DNA from: Phragmites australis
Taxonomy: Eukaryota; Streptophyta; Magnoliopsida; Poales; Poaceae
Assembly (NCBI RefSeq): GCF_958298935.1
Contig: NC_084921.1
Coordinates: forward strand, 50,021,001-50,085,000
Direction: 5' to 3'
Length of the DNA stretch: 64,000 nt
A program made the translations under genes and the position numbers. The notes under the pieces are model-generated. The model saw only the letters and a list, made by a program, of their open reading frames with translations. It was not told where the DNA came from and did no database searches. Of this stretch, positions 1 through 10,714 are shown piece after piece (the first letter of the stretch is position 1; every line of letters begins with the position of its first letter).

Positions 1-1362
1 CGGTTGAGTGCTCTAAAATGATCCGAGGATTGCCCAAGCTCAAGTTTGAGAAGAACATTATTTGTGCTCCTTGTCGGTATGGCAAGATGGTTACCGCCTC
101 TTACGCACCAGTCAATCTGGTGATGACTGAATGATCGAGAGAACTTCTCTATATGGACATTGTTGGTCCTTCTCGAATTTGTTCAGCAAGTGGGAAATAG
201 TATGTATTTGTCATTATTGATTAATACTGTCGCTACTCTTGGATATGCTTTCTTGTGAGCAAGTATGAAGTGCTTTCGCACTTTTAGAGCTTAGCTTTGA
301 GATTGTTCAAGAAACTCGCTGATGCATTAAAAGCAATTCACAGTGATAATGACATCGAGTTCAAAAACCATATCTTTGATGCTTTCTGTCTTGAACATGG
401 TATTGAACATCAATTTTTTGCCCCACGCATTCCTCAGCGGAATATCATGGTTGAAAGAAAGAATTGAACTTTGGTTGAGATGATTAGGACGATACTTAAT
501 GAGCATAGGACTCTTAATAAGTTTTGGGCAGAGGCTATTAGCACAACTTACTATATCTCCAATCAGATTTTCTTGCACTCGATTTTGAATGTGACTTCTC
601 ATGAGCTGTGTTTTAGGAGGAAACTGAATGTTCTCACTTAAGAGTTTTTGGATGTCGTCGCTTTATCCTAAAGTGTGACAATCTTGACAAGTTCGAATCG
701 TGTTCTTCTGATGGGATTTTCTTAGGTTATTCTATTCGTGGTCATTCTCACAGGGTTTATAATCTTCATACTAACACCATCATATAGTCATGTGATGTGA
801 CCTTTTATGAATCAACTCACTGTGCTAACTCACTTCACTCATCTACAAAGATGAGTGAAAACATCTTTGTAGATGGTGACCTTTCAGCTCTCGGTGATGA
901 TCAGGATGATCCATCACTTCCTGCTATCACACCTGCTCCTGAGCTGGCTCATGCTTCTTCTACATCGGTAGAGGGTCCTGCAGCCTCTACCTCCACTTTA
1001 GCTGCTTTTGAGCCTGCACCAGCAGCGCTTGAGGCTGAACGTGAGACTCTACAACACATTCAGCGAAGACATCCCTCTTAGCTGATGATCAACGACCTTG
1101 GCGAAAGGGTAACACAAAACTATGAGCAAGGAATTCGAGATGTCGATGATGGATGAGCTCAACTTCTTCCTTAGGCTTCAAATTCACAATGCAAGTGTGG
1201 TACATTCGTTCACCAGACGAAGTACACAAAGGACCTGCTGAAGAAATTCGACACGAGCGCTGCAAAGCCCTTGGTGGGTCCGATAGCTACCCCGATCGTA
1301 CTTTATCCGAATGAAGAGGGCGAGGCAATAGACCATCGAGAGTACAATAGCATGATTGGCTC
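1..1362 (+). pseudogene. Copia pol, integrase to mid reverse transcriptase, broken
   Basis: The start encodes the GAG-pre-integrase/integrase junction (GLPKLKFEKN, then CAPCRYGK) followed by the integrase core (HSDNDIEFKN, then a degraded FFAPRIPQRN block). Several in-frame stops lie at about 130-200, 465 and 640 onward. A linker rich in Ala, Pro and Ser follows at 850-1080, and part of the reverse transcriptase (MMDELNFFLRLQIHNAS) lies at about 1140-1360. The reading frame is then cut by the solo LTR at 1363. It is fossil sequence with no expected product. Confidence 0.85.
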
Positions 1363-2778
1363 TGTCGGAGGGTGAACTCCTGTCGCAGGGATCCTGGGGG
1401 ACCCCTTTTTAGAGATTCGGCTGGGGGGATGATCCTGAATATGTTCGCCGGAGAAATAAATGGGTATGAATGCGATGGTCGGTGGGGTGGAACGATCCAA
1501 TGCGGAACGGAGTAAATGCACTGGTGTTTAGACAGGTTCGGGTCGCACGGAGGCGTAACACCCTACTCCTGTATGAATACTATAAAAGCCCTGAGAAAGT
1601 CCCTCAAGGATGTTGCTGGTTACAAGAATGTTTATCTATCTTAGAGCCTGGGGCTCTTTGTTCTTTGGCCTGTGATCTTCTCTTCTTTTTTCCTCTACAC
1701 TTGCCGTTCTGTCTCTCTTTCTTCTGTTCTGTCTGCTGCTTTAAATATCCGCCGGCAGTAGCGTACCCCGAACGGAGGGGGAGCGCGAGTTCCGAGACAC
1801 CATAAATGGAAAGGGCGTCATCATTTCCTCTGGGTGAAGTGACCGGGGGTGGAAAATGCATCCCACGCCCGGTCATCCGTCACCATAAATGCACTGGCAA
1901 CGGGCGCCGTGGAGAGAGCCCACCGGGCAGCCGCAGAGCGACCTGACGTGCCCGCCCTGTCTTGTTCCCCTGCCACAGCAGCACGACAGACGGAACGCCT
2001 TGGCCCTTACGATGTTATCCCGAGACGGGCCGGATGGCACGGGATATGACCCGTGCAATTAATAACCCCACGCCCTTCTGCCAGAACGTGGCAGGAACTG
2101 ACGCTGAGCGCGGCGGGAGCAGTTGGAGGTGACAGGCCACGCACGCTCTTTAAATGCGGCCTTGGGCCTTTGACCGGCTGACACCTCATCGGTGGGCCCC
2201 TCGGGGGCCACTGTCAGGGGGCTCTCTGGGTTGTAGGGGAAACGAGTGCTCGGGGGTCACTGTTCACCTCCCCGAGCACTCTCTCCCGAGAATGCCCTTT
2301 CTTGTCCTCGGGGAACCGAGTACTCGGGGGTACTGTCCACCTCCCCGAGCACTCTCTCCCGGGCACATTGGTACGACTCCTTGGGGAACTGAGTGCTCGG
2401 GGGCTGCTGCACGCAGCCCCGAGCACTCTCTCCCGGAACTTCCTTCAGTGGGTCCTTGGGATACTTGGGTGCCCGGGGGGGCCACCGCTAGTGGCCCCGG
2501 GCACGTTTCTCCCGGTACTTAGCTTTCCTAGTCGTCGGGGGACTTGGGTGCTCGGAGGTCACCACACACCTTCCCGAGCACTTTCTTTCCGGCACTTAGA
2601 GTTCGTGGATCATCGGGGAACTGGGACGCTTGGGGACCACCGACTGTAGCCCCGAGCGCCCTCTCCCGGGACTCGATCTTTTTTACCTTGAGGGGGAGAC
2701 TCCACGGGATGGCGCCATATGGCGGATTACTGGCCTGGCCCCGGGATTCGGAGACCCCCGGTTCTTGATACACCGACA
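1363..2778 (+). mobile_element. Solo LTR (family with hairpin array), target duplication GGCTC
   Basis: The element starts TGTCGGAGGG and ends ATACACCGACA. It is flanked by the perfect 5-bp duplication GGCTC at 1358-1362 and 2779-2783, and it interrupts the Copia reverse transcriptase, whose sequence resumes after it. Its length is 1416 bp. A TATA box (TATAAAAG) lies at 1581. A second member of the family sits at 21662-23117. The short inverted ends (TGTCGG...CCGACA) and absence of an internal domain make it a solo LTR. The superfamily is not determined. Confidence 0.9.
2235..2690 (+). repeat. Six tandem ~75-bp hairpin units inside the solo LTR
   Basis: Six imperfect units follow one another. 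Each has a left arm like GAGTGCTCGGGGG, a loop of about 15-20 bases, and a right arm like CCCCGAGCACTCTCTCCCG that pairs with the left arm. Each unit therefore folds on itself. The same six-unit array is present in the related LTR at 22575-23015. Confidence 0.85.
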
Positions 2779-3400
2779 GGCTCCCTCATATATCTGACGG
2801 TGACAAGACCCCACATCTACTTTCTCGTCTGCTTATGTGATGGCTTGCAAGCATCACCAAGGACATCTCATCGCCAAGATGTGAAGCACATTTTGAGGTG
2901 TCTCAAACACACCTTTGAGTATAGTCTTTGATATTCTGCATCTTGTTCGCTTTCTTTTTGAGATTTTTCAGATGTCGATTTTGCTAGTTGTAGGATTGAT
3001 AGAAAGAGTATCTCGGATACTTGTCATTTCTTGGGTATCTATCTTGTTTGTTGGTTTTCTTGCTCAGTCAACTGCTGAAGCTGAATATGTTGTTGCCGCT
3101 AAATGTTATTCTCAGATCTTGTGAATGGTTACCAACTTGAGAGATTTTGGGTTAGGCTTTAAGAGTATACTACTTTTGTGTGACAACACCAGTGTCATAA
3201 ACTTAGCCAATAACATAGTCCAACACTCAAGAATCAAATACATAGATGTGAGATTCCACTTTTTACGAGACTACAATAAGAAGGGAGACTTGACTTGAGA
3301 TACATAGATACCCAACACCAGCTTACCGATATCTTTACCAAGCTTTTAGATGCAACAAGATTTGCTTTTCTGAGGAAGAGCTTGGAGTGTGTCATCCCTA
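2779..3400 (+). pseudogene. Copia pol, end of reverse transcriptase and RNase H, broken
   Basis: Copia sequence resumes directly after the target duplication with the block YLTVTRPHIYFLVCLCDGLQ, then HRQDVKHILRCLKHT. RNase H follows (QSTAEAEYVVAA at about 3067-3102, LLCDNTSVINLA, then a RYIDTQHQLTDIFTKLLDAT block at about 3298-3360). Frameshifts and stops separate these blocks, for example at about 2930, 3121 and 3297. The polyprotein end lies near 3400. It is the downstream half of the pol at 1-1362. Confidence 0.85.
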
Positions 3401-4911
3401 TAACATTGTGTGACAGGAGTTATAGTTGTACATACTCTATCTTACTTTTATTGCTTTTGCATTGCATAACATTGTGTAAGCTAATTATAATAGTTGTATG
3501 TCTTTCGTATTTTCAGTTGCTAGTCTTGAATTTAGACTATGTTGAGTAGTTACGCGGAGTAATCTTTTAATCTTAGACTCCTCTTAATGCTTTGATGTGA
3601 AACATTTCAAGTAAGCTAGCTTTCCTAAAGATGACAAAGGCAATTTTATGAATCATGTCGACTATGAAATGTTGTATTCTTAATCACCATATTCGTAATT
3701 GCTTTATCTTAGTCAATACTTGTATTAAATCTAGGTTAATGAATATCTTGCTCTAATCTTCTTGGTTCAAGACAGTGGATTTGAGAACACTGCATTATAT
3801 TTTCTATCTTTGTCAAATGTTTAGCTTATGATAGAACATTAGAAAAACATGTGTTCCTTGTATCATAAAGACACTACTTGACTTGATCTTATGAAAAACT
3901 TAAGAATTTATGTCATTAGAATAATTTTGAATAATTAAGTTTCTTGTGCTAAAATATGATCCAATACGGTTGTCTTAAAGCCTCGAGGTATTTTTCATAC
4001 CCAGTCGTGTGACACTTCGCTTGAATAAGAGGCAACTTGAGGATAAAATTAATTAAAAAAATGTGTCTAAATGCTTAATCTTCTTAATCATTTGATCTAA
4101 CTAAGTCTTAGTTTTATACATGAGTGTTTGCAAAGCCTAGTGTCATAAATGCTTGTTTGCCAAGTTCGAGATTAAAGTTTGCTAATTCTTAATACTTGTC
4201 TTGCCTCAGCACAAGTGGATGCTTATGTGGTGGTCGTTTTTACCATGATTCAGCTATATGAACTTAAATGTGCCAATAATTCTTCAGGTTTAGCCTGTGA
4301 AGCTTCATGCTTTTGTGATATTGTATCTTTTTAAGCTTTTATACGATTGTGAGTTCCTCATTCTACTCTCCATAGCCTTTTTTATGTTTATAGCATTTGC
4401 AAATGCTTTGTGATATAATTATAAAAGCTCATTATGATGCATATCCATTCATTGCAAGATGTTTTATCTTTGATATTTGCGTTGCCAAAGGGGAAGAAAA
4501 AATACATTAAATCACAAAAAAGAATCTTGCATAATGAAAATTGTGCATTCATCCAGAGAGAGTTTGTTGTTTTTGGCTTGTCCTTCTATTCGGGCATATT
4601 CATTCATTCTCTTCGGGCTTATGAAATCTCATTAGAATTGCATATTCATTCATTGCAAAATGTTTTATCCTTAATGTTTGCATTGCCAAAGAAAAAAAAT
4701 ACATTAAATCACAAAGAAGAATCTTGCATAATAAAAACTGTGCATTCATCAAGAGAGAGTTTGTTTTTTTGGCTTGTCCTTCTTCTCTTCAGGCTTTTTG
4801 CAATCTTTCTTATGCCAAGTGACATTGATTTGCACTTTCTTTTGTTTTTGTCACTTTGATGAGCTTCTCTTGTTAAAAGTTTTCAAACCAAATTCTTATG
4901 TCTTAAGAGTT
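3401..4911 (+). other. Non-coding 3' region of the SIRE-like Copia element
   Basis: This AT-rich stretch lies between the end of Copia pol and the insertion point of the next solo LTR. I see no convincing protein in it. It contains one 201-bp tandem duplication, listed separately. Its position before the purine tract at 6397 supports it being the long pol-to-LTR spacer of the element. Confidence 0.6.
4438..4800 (+). repeat. Two tandem copies of a ~201-bp unit
   Basis: Sequence starting TGCATATCCATTCATTGC at 4438 recurs with small changes at 4639, giving a period of 201 bp. Both copies include a block on AATACATTAAATCACAAA and one on GAGAGAGTTTGTT followed by GGCTTGTCCTTCT. The duplication lies in the Copia pol-to-LTR spacer. 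Confidence 0.8.
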
Positions 4912-4916
4912 GTCAA

Positions 4917-6384
4917 TGAAGGTGATATACCCTAAAGGCAATCATATAGATGATTGTATCACACGTCTATGTTCATGTACTACTGAATAATCTGTTATTC
5001 CAAGAATGACTATTGTTTATATTGATTGGCAAGTATGTGACTTGTTCATAAAACTCTTTATTTACATCAGGATATTATTCTTAGTCGATCCCTGATCGTA
5101 TATCATTGTGATGATACATAAGACCAGCACAGGTATTGATTGATGATAACATTTTATAGATCATAGGTATAGAGATACCATGTCAATAATATGGATATTT
5201 ATGTTAGAGAACATAATATTGGATAGACCCACCTTGAGATACCGCTGGAATTGTTATTTATGATGCATCATCAGTTGTTATCTCAAATGGTGTACCTGCA
5301 GGATCCTTAGACATGAGATCATCATTGATTCCTAGAATATGTAGTGGCATACTTTGAGGATATCAAATGCTATTCCGTAACTGGGTTTGTCATGAAACAT
5401 GTTGTGAGGTATGAGCGATTAAGATAGAATTTGCCTCTCCTTGATAACGGAAGAGATATCTCTGGACCCCTCGAGATAGTTGGATTGAGAAAATACATGA
5501 CCATGCAAATATGATTAAAGAGTTAATCATGATAAATCTACTACTTGATCAAGTGAATGGTCGAGCTATCACAAGGGTGACACATATCTCGCCTTGAGCT
5601 TGGCTGGTATCGTGAGGTGAAGGGATCGGTGTATGTGTATATCAAGGTTCAGCCGATATGATCTTTTATGTATACACGGGAATCAACATGTCATGCTAGG
5701 GACCGCTATTGATTTCGGTTTGAAAAAAGTTTTTGAGTCGTAGCCGCTTGTGTATGAACCTAACGGGTCACACATTTAATGGGTTGAAACAAAACATGTG
5801 AATTGGATTCGTATATGAGTTTTGATTGAGTTGTGATACATGAGAAGTTAGAGTTCTAAAGGGCTTCCAACATGGGAGCCTATTGGCGAGCTCTATATAA
5901 AGAGAGGCGTGGGTAGGGCGTGTAGAGGTGGTGCCACTCCGAAACCCTAGCCGCAGCATTTCACATGATCTCCCAAAACCCTAGCCGCACGTGCGGTTCT
6001 AGCACATTGACGTTCGGTGTTTCTACCCAGTACGTGTGGATACCGTAGAGGCGCTGCTGCTATTGCGGCGTTGATCTTCTCGGCGAGTTGAACGTGACTT
6101 GGTCAAGGAGCACGACCATCTGCTCATAGTTGGTCGAAGAGCATGACCATCTGCTCGGAATTGGTCGAGGAGCGTGACCACCTGCGTGAGGCTAGTCGCG
6201 GATTTGATTGAGAAGCTACTCGAGGAGTTTGACGTGCACGACGTTGGATTGGTCTACTCCAACTCTTCTTCTGCTACACTGCGCGTTGAGCGATAACAAT
6301 CTATGATCTCCTACTATCATGATTTTCTAGGTGAATGTGGTAGAATTTTTTTTTAGTCTAGCGTAGCCTACCCGTTCCCTTACA
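4917..6384 (+). mobile_element. Solo LTR, target duplication GTCAA
   Basis: The element begins TGAAGGTGATATACCC and ends GTTCCCTTACA, with GTCAA on both sides (4912-4916 and 6385-6389). Its length is 1468 bp. It carries a TATA box (TATATAAAG near 5896) followed by a GC-richer leader. It splits the Copia spacer just before the purine tract. The TATA box and TG...CA ends support an LTR, probably of another Copia family. The family is inferred only. Confidence 0.85.
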
Positions 6385-6409
6385 GTCAATGCACTAATAA
6401 GGGGGAGCT

Positions 6410-7722
6410 TGAGAAACAAAGTTGAAATGTGCCTTAGTTTATATGTGATGAGTGATTGACAAGGTTATTAATGTGGTTTGATGATTTTGGTATTACATGA
6501 GCATGTCTATATATTGTAATTATGATCATGACTAACAAAAGTTGCACTCGCCAGATGATTCAATGCTGGAAAATTTATAAACGTTGAATAGTCCGGTGCT
6601 CAGGAAGATTTCACGATGAAGGATTTTGACTCAGAAGAGAAAATCCATTGCAACACCGGATGGTCCGGTGATGGTTAGCAGTACACATCGGATTAATTTT
6701 TCCAGAGAGGTTGCAAAGCTTATATTGTGAAGATGTACATACCGGATGGTCTGACAATTGAAGATGTTCTCGCCAGAGAGTTCACTAGAGCAATTGTTCC
6801 AAAAAGGTTGCAAAATGGGGTGACTGGTGCATTTGTACTCATCGGATGATCTGATGATGGAGGAGTGTACACCAGATGCTTCGCTAGAGGATTTTCTATG
6901 AAGTTTTTAATGGAGTCAGAATTACAAGCACTGGATGGTCCGATGCTCAGAAGGAGTGTACACCAGATCATCCAGTGTTCATGATTTTTCTGGCATATGT
7001 TTAAATTGAGAATTATGATTTTTAACTTACTTGAGATGAAGTTACATATATGTTTGTGCTTCTTATGATGTGTAGGTGATGGATGCAACTTGACGGTCAA
7101 CGGTGGGGTGCTTGCTGTCGGGCGATGAAGGATGTTGGACAAAATTAAGGGTAATCCTAGCTGTACACGTGGAGATCAAGCAAAGCATGGAAAGACAGAT
7201 GAAGATGTCGTATTGATAAAGTCAAGTGAAAGGGATATCGATGCAAGTGATAAGACGACACGAGGAATCGGGAACGGAAGAGACTTACTGGTGGTCAATA
7301 TCGCAAGACAGAGTACACGTGTCGATATCGGATCGCTTGCTTAAGGTATAAGCAAGTGATGGTGAATCACTTTGACAAGCGCGAAAGGCTGTTTCATGAT
7401 TTGATCTCAAAACCGTGAAGAAGAAGTGCACGTGACATCATCATGAAGCTTACGTCGAGATAAAGCTAAGTCATGAAGGCATCACAGCTGTTCGATGGAT
7501 GAGAAAAAAGATGGATGAAAATGCTCTCAATAGTAGATATAAGTGTATCGAAAGAAATGAATATTTTAGAAATAATTTAGAAAACTTATAGGTCAAGGAA
7601 CTTAGATTATAAATAAGAGAGGAGGACTGGTTGAACCATTTAAGCCAGTCATTTGAGAGTTATATGGTAGGATTTTAGGAAGAAGAGATGAGTACTTAGT
7701 TTACGTATAAGGTGAGAGTTTT
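6410..7722 (+). mobile_element. 3' LTR of the SIRE-like Copia element, 3' end decayed
   Basis: It starts TGAGAAACAAAG immediately after the purine tract. The same sequence occurs at 20543 onward, so it is a repeat family. Shared blocks include GTGATGGATGCAACTTG (about 7076) and CAAGCAAAGCAT (about 7177). Similarity between the two copies fades at about 7722, so the LTR end here is lost or diverged. Between about 6500 and 7060 this copy has a block with repeated ACCGGATGGTCCGGTG-like motifs, which the other copy lacks. Confidence 0.75.
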
Positions 7723-8335
7723 TGTATGCAAAATATATTCTAAGTAGCATATACGTGTATCGGTATCAGACTGATACGGATACAGGATACACTATTTTCT
7801 AGAAAACCTAATACACAAATATGTTTTAATTTTTTTAAAACAATAATAATTTGCAATGCACGTTTATATTATCTTAATCACTTAGAGGTTACTATTATCA
7901 ATATGTCATATCAAACCAGAGCATATAGCTAGATTTAACTCATTAGTAATTTACATATGAGATGATAAAAGGTAGATCAAATTATACAATATCAACACTA
8001 ATTTTCTTTGTCGTCTTCACAACATACAAAATTGTTTCCACTCCATATGAATCATAACCAATAACCAATTTTATTAGCCAATTAACCTGAAAAGAGGAAG
8101 AGCCAGAGAGAAACTCACCACCGCCACAACTGGGAGGGCGTCGCGAGAGACAGCTGGCGACGGCTCTGCAGGAGGCGTGTGGAATTACGAATGACTTTGT
8201 TAGGTCATGCAAAATTGCATATCCAAAATTTACATAATTGTTTTTTCAAATACTTGCCGGATACATATCCGACGTGTATCGATATCGGATACGGTATGCA
8301 ACTTGGATACAATGCCTTCTGAAAGTATGGTGTTT
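7723..8335. other. Gene-less stretch with a direct repeat at its ends
   Basis: No gene is evident. An ACGTGTATCGGTATC-like sequence near 7752 recurs as ACGTGTATCGATATC near 8272, in both cases followed by a GATACGG-type block. The intervening 500 bp are AT-rich apart from a GC-rich patch at 8120-8180. This may be an unidentified repeat or retroposed fragment. Confidence 0.4.
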
Positions 8336-8339
8336 CAGA

Positions 8340-8790
8340 GTTGCCAATACAACAACAACAATGTATTTGTCCCAAACAAGTTAGGGTAGACTAGAGGTAA
8401 AACCAATAAGATTCAACTAAAAAGATGATGATAAAACAATAATAAATAAAAAGTACTAGTAATAGCAAAAAAGTAAAAGTAATTTTGGTACAAAATGATT
8501 GATGCATAAGTTATAATTTTAGCACATGGATAACTAACTTTCACGTATTTCTATTCATAGATAGTTCTGTGAGGATATTCTATTTCTTCAAGTCTCTCTT
8601 TACATACTCCTCTCATATTAGATTTGATTGACACGTCTCTCTTCACATTATCTCTTAATAACCTCTTATGTGTCGGTGACTCTTGAGGCCTCCATTGAAT
8701 ATGTCCAAATCATCTCAACTGATGTTAGACAAGCTTTTCTTCAATTGACGTTACCTCTGCTCTAGCACACACTTCAATAAGTCTGCCAAT
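8340..8790 (-). mobile_element. 3' end of an RTE-clade LINE
   Basis: The + strand block CCCAAACAAGTTAGGGTAGA after a run of CAA triplets (8350-8385) is the widespread 3' end of plant RTE LINEs in reverse orientation. Further right, the - strand encodes the decayed C-terminal tail of the RTE protein (EEKLV, HQLR, FGHIQWRPQESP) at about 8670-8780. The element is 5'-truncated and broken. Confidence 0.75.
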
Positions 8791-9460
8791 CCCTGTCACA
8801 AAAATAAGGGCTAAGTGACACAAAGGTCGGATAACAGGTACATTCACCAGTTAGACAAAAGCCATTAAGTAATATGGCAGAGACGACTGGCTCTTAAGCA
8901 AAATCATGAAACAACAAATGGCCAATTATAGTACAGGGATCTAATTATAAAATCGCATAACTGCTTGCTAGCTGGTACTGTGCCATGATTAAATTACATC
9001 AAAATTCCAAAAGCTACCAATGTAGCAGATACGTCTGCTCATATCTCCAAAAGGTTGGTAAATCAATACAAACTTAATGCTCACACTTAATGTTTTGTAA
9101 TAACTTAGAAGGACGATATCAACTACATGAGTTTTATCGGGAAGCATGTACGGCATACTTCAATATCCAAGGCTTACATTATACTAAGCTGGAGCCTGGA
9201 TTTGAATCAATTATTGTGAAATTTTTGTTTTTGCCACTAAGGATACTGCACATACAAAGTAAGACTGAGCTAGAGGACAAACATTAGACCCAAAATGAAC
9301 CATTTCTAAAAGGCCAATAACAGGGGGAGAAGTGCAGGAACTGTAAATGTAATAAGACCATGCTGAATAAAATGTTTTGAGGCCACAAAACAGAAAATGT
9401 TACCTGATGGCACGGCTTGAAGTGAACGAGGACAAGGATGCCAATTGAACCTTGTAGATA
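8791..9460. other. Region downstream of the F-box gene
   Basis: No gene or clear repeat is recognised. The right part (about 9250-9460) probably includes the 3' UTR of the minus-strand F-box gene. Confidence 0.4.
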
Positions 9461-10714
9461 TCACTCATATTCAAATTGTACATCAACATGGACATACTTC
9501 CTCATGAGACAGACTATAAATGAGGTGAAGCTTGCTAACATCTGGCGCTCTTCTCGTGTTTTTGCCTCAGAAAGAACACCATGAATAACAAGTTTCTTGA
9601 GATTTGGACACCTTTCAATCATACCAAATACCCAGGGTCCAAAGTGCTCACTTATTACTGTCCAACCAAGTTCCAGAACTGAAACATTCTCCAGTGGTGA
9701 TGATCCCTGCAGGCTGTAGTGAAGTAACCCGTCTCGTAATTCATAACTCAATGAGAGATGCCTAAGAAGAGGAAATGAAACAGCCAAAGTTTCTGAGTCC
9801 ACAATCTCATCCTCATCGTCAAACACAACACCCCAGAACCGTAGCATTCGCAAGTTGGATGCTCTGGATATCATGCTATAGAACTTTGGCCAGACTATTG
9901 TGAAGTTACTCACGTCTACTACCTCCAGATGATCAGTACTGTCCCCAACATCCAAATGTGTAACACTGACGTCATCAATTTTAAGATGCTTCAGTGTTCC
10001 TTTCCCGATAAGCTCAAACAAATCAAGGTTCAAAGCATTCAGGTGTAGAACCTCCAAATTATCCGCATCAAGTATGATCTTGTCTACACCTACTGATTTT
10101 GCAAAGAGGCTCTTCAACGTATGGCTTGTGAGCTCCATTGTAGACTGTGGATCTGAAGTGACAATCTCAAGGATGTCAAGTGCCAGTAACTCTATCTTCG
10201 GGCAAGCAGCAACTAAAAGGCTCAAATCCAAGGCTGAAATACTGACATGACTCAAGGAGAGGGATTTCAAACAAGTGAATCTCTGATAGCTCGGTTCAAC
10301 GCCTGTGATTGTGTTATGGTCCAAATCCAACACTTCGAGTTTCTGCCTGCCGCACTTTTCCAGGATGTTTACATTAGGGATCGTCCTGACATTGTAAGAC
10401 AAGTTCCGGAGTGTCTCCCTGGTATACATGAGCCACGCAATCACAGGTGCTGCAGAGAATTCATGGGTGTTATCTATATGAATCGAGAGGCACTGCAACC
10501 CCCTTGTTTGAAATATAGTCTGTGTGATGACAATCTCCAGCTGACGTGTAGTCATGTCCCGAGGAAAGTCATCGGAGTTGAAGGACAACAAACGAAGGTG
10601 CCTCCTGCAGGCATCCCGCCACTTGCGGCATACAGCAGAGGCCACCATAACATCCCGTGCAGCACCAAGATGGGAAAGAATGTTGCCAATGACTTCGATA
10701 GGGAGGTGCTCCAT
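9461..10714 (-). CDS. F-box/LRR-repeat protein, At1g67190 family
   Basis: The 417-residue protein is uninterrupted. Residues 1-45 form an F-box (MEHLPIEVIGNILSHLG, then VCRKWRDACR), the domain that binds SKP1 in SCF ubiquitin ligases. The rest consists of leucine-rich repeats, for example around residues 125-180 (KLEVLDLDHN, LKSLSLSHVS) and 335-380 (ENVSVLELGW, PNLKKLVIHG). The ending VHVDVQFEYE matches the conserved end of the plant At1g67190 group as I recall it, over the family's usual length. The substrate is unknown. The start is the ATG at 10714, directly followed by the conserved F-box. The coding region is one exon; a possible splice acceptor (TTTTGCAG on the - strand, about 10872) suggests an intron in the 5' UTR. 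It is probably a functional gene. Confidence 0.93.
   Translation of the reverse strand: MEHLPIEVIGNILSHLGAARDVMVASAVCRKWRDACRRHLRLLSFNSDDFPRDMTTRQLEIVITQTIFQTRGLQCLSIHIDNTHEFSAAPVIAWLMYTRETLRNLSYNVRTIPNVNILEKCGRQKLEVLDLDHNTITGVEPSYQRFTCLKSLSLSHVSISALDLSLLVAACPKIELLALDILEIVTSDPQSTMELTSHTLKSLFAKSVGVDKIILDADNLEVLHLNALNLDLFELIGKGTLKHLKIDDVSVTHLDVGDSTDHLEVVDVSNFTIVWPKFYSMISRASNLRMLRFWGVVFDDEDEIVDSETLAVSFPLLRHLSLSYELRDGLLHYSLQGSSPLENVSVLELGWTVISEHFGPWVFGMIERCPNLKKLVIHGVLSEAKTREERQMLASFTSFIVCLMRKYVHVDVQFEYE

Larger units (their letters stand above)
1..7722 (+). mobile_element. Decayed Ty1-copia retrotransposon, SIRE/Maximus-like, with nested insertions
   Basis: Reading the + strand gives, in order, Copia integrase, reverse transcriptase and RNase H sequence with many stops, then a long non-coding 3' region, a purine-rich tract ending in GGGGGAGCT (about 6397-6409) and an LTR that starts TGAGAAAC at 6410. 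A long region between pol and the 3' LTR is typical of the SIRE/Maximus lineage, so the lineage call is inference. The element has no 5' end in the window. It is split by two younger solo LTRs (1363-2778 and 4917-6384). The stops throughout show it cannot make its own proteins. Confidence 0.85.

Noticed and set aside
797..1081. 94-codon open frame rich in Ala, Ser and Pro
   Set aside because: It lies in the linker of the decayed Copia polyprotein between integrase and reverse transcriptase, so it is retrotransposon remains and not a separate gene.
2154..2649. Several overlapping open frames on both strands with repeated SPEHSLP-like peptides
   Set aside because: They are read-throughs of the GC-rich hairpin array in the solo LTR; the peptide repeats only mirror the DNA repeats.
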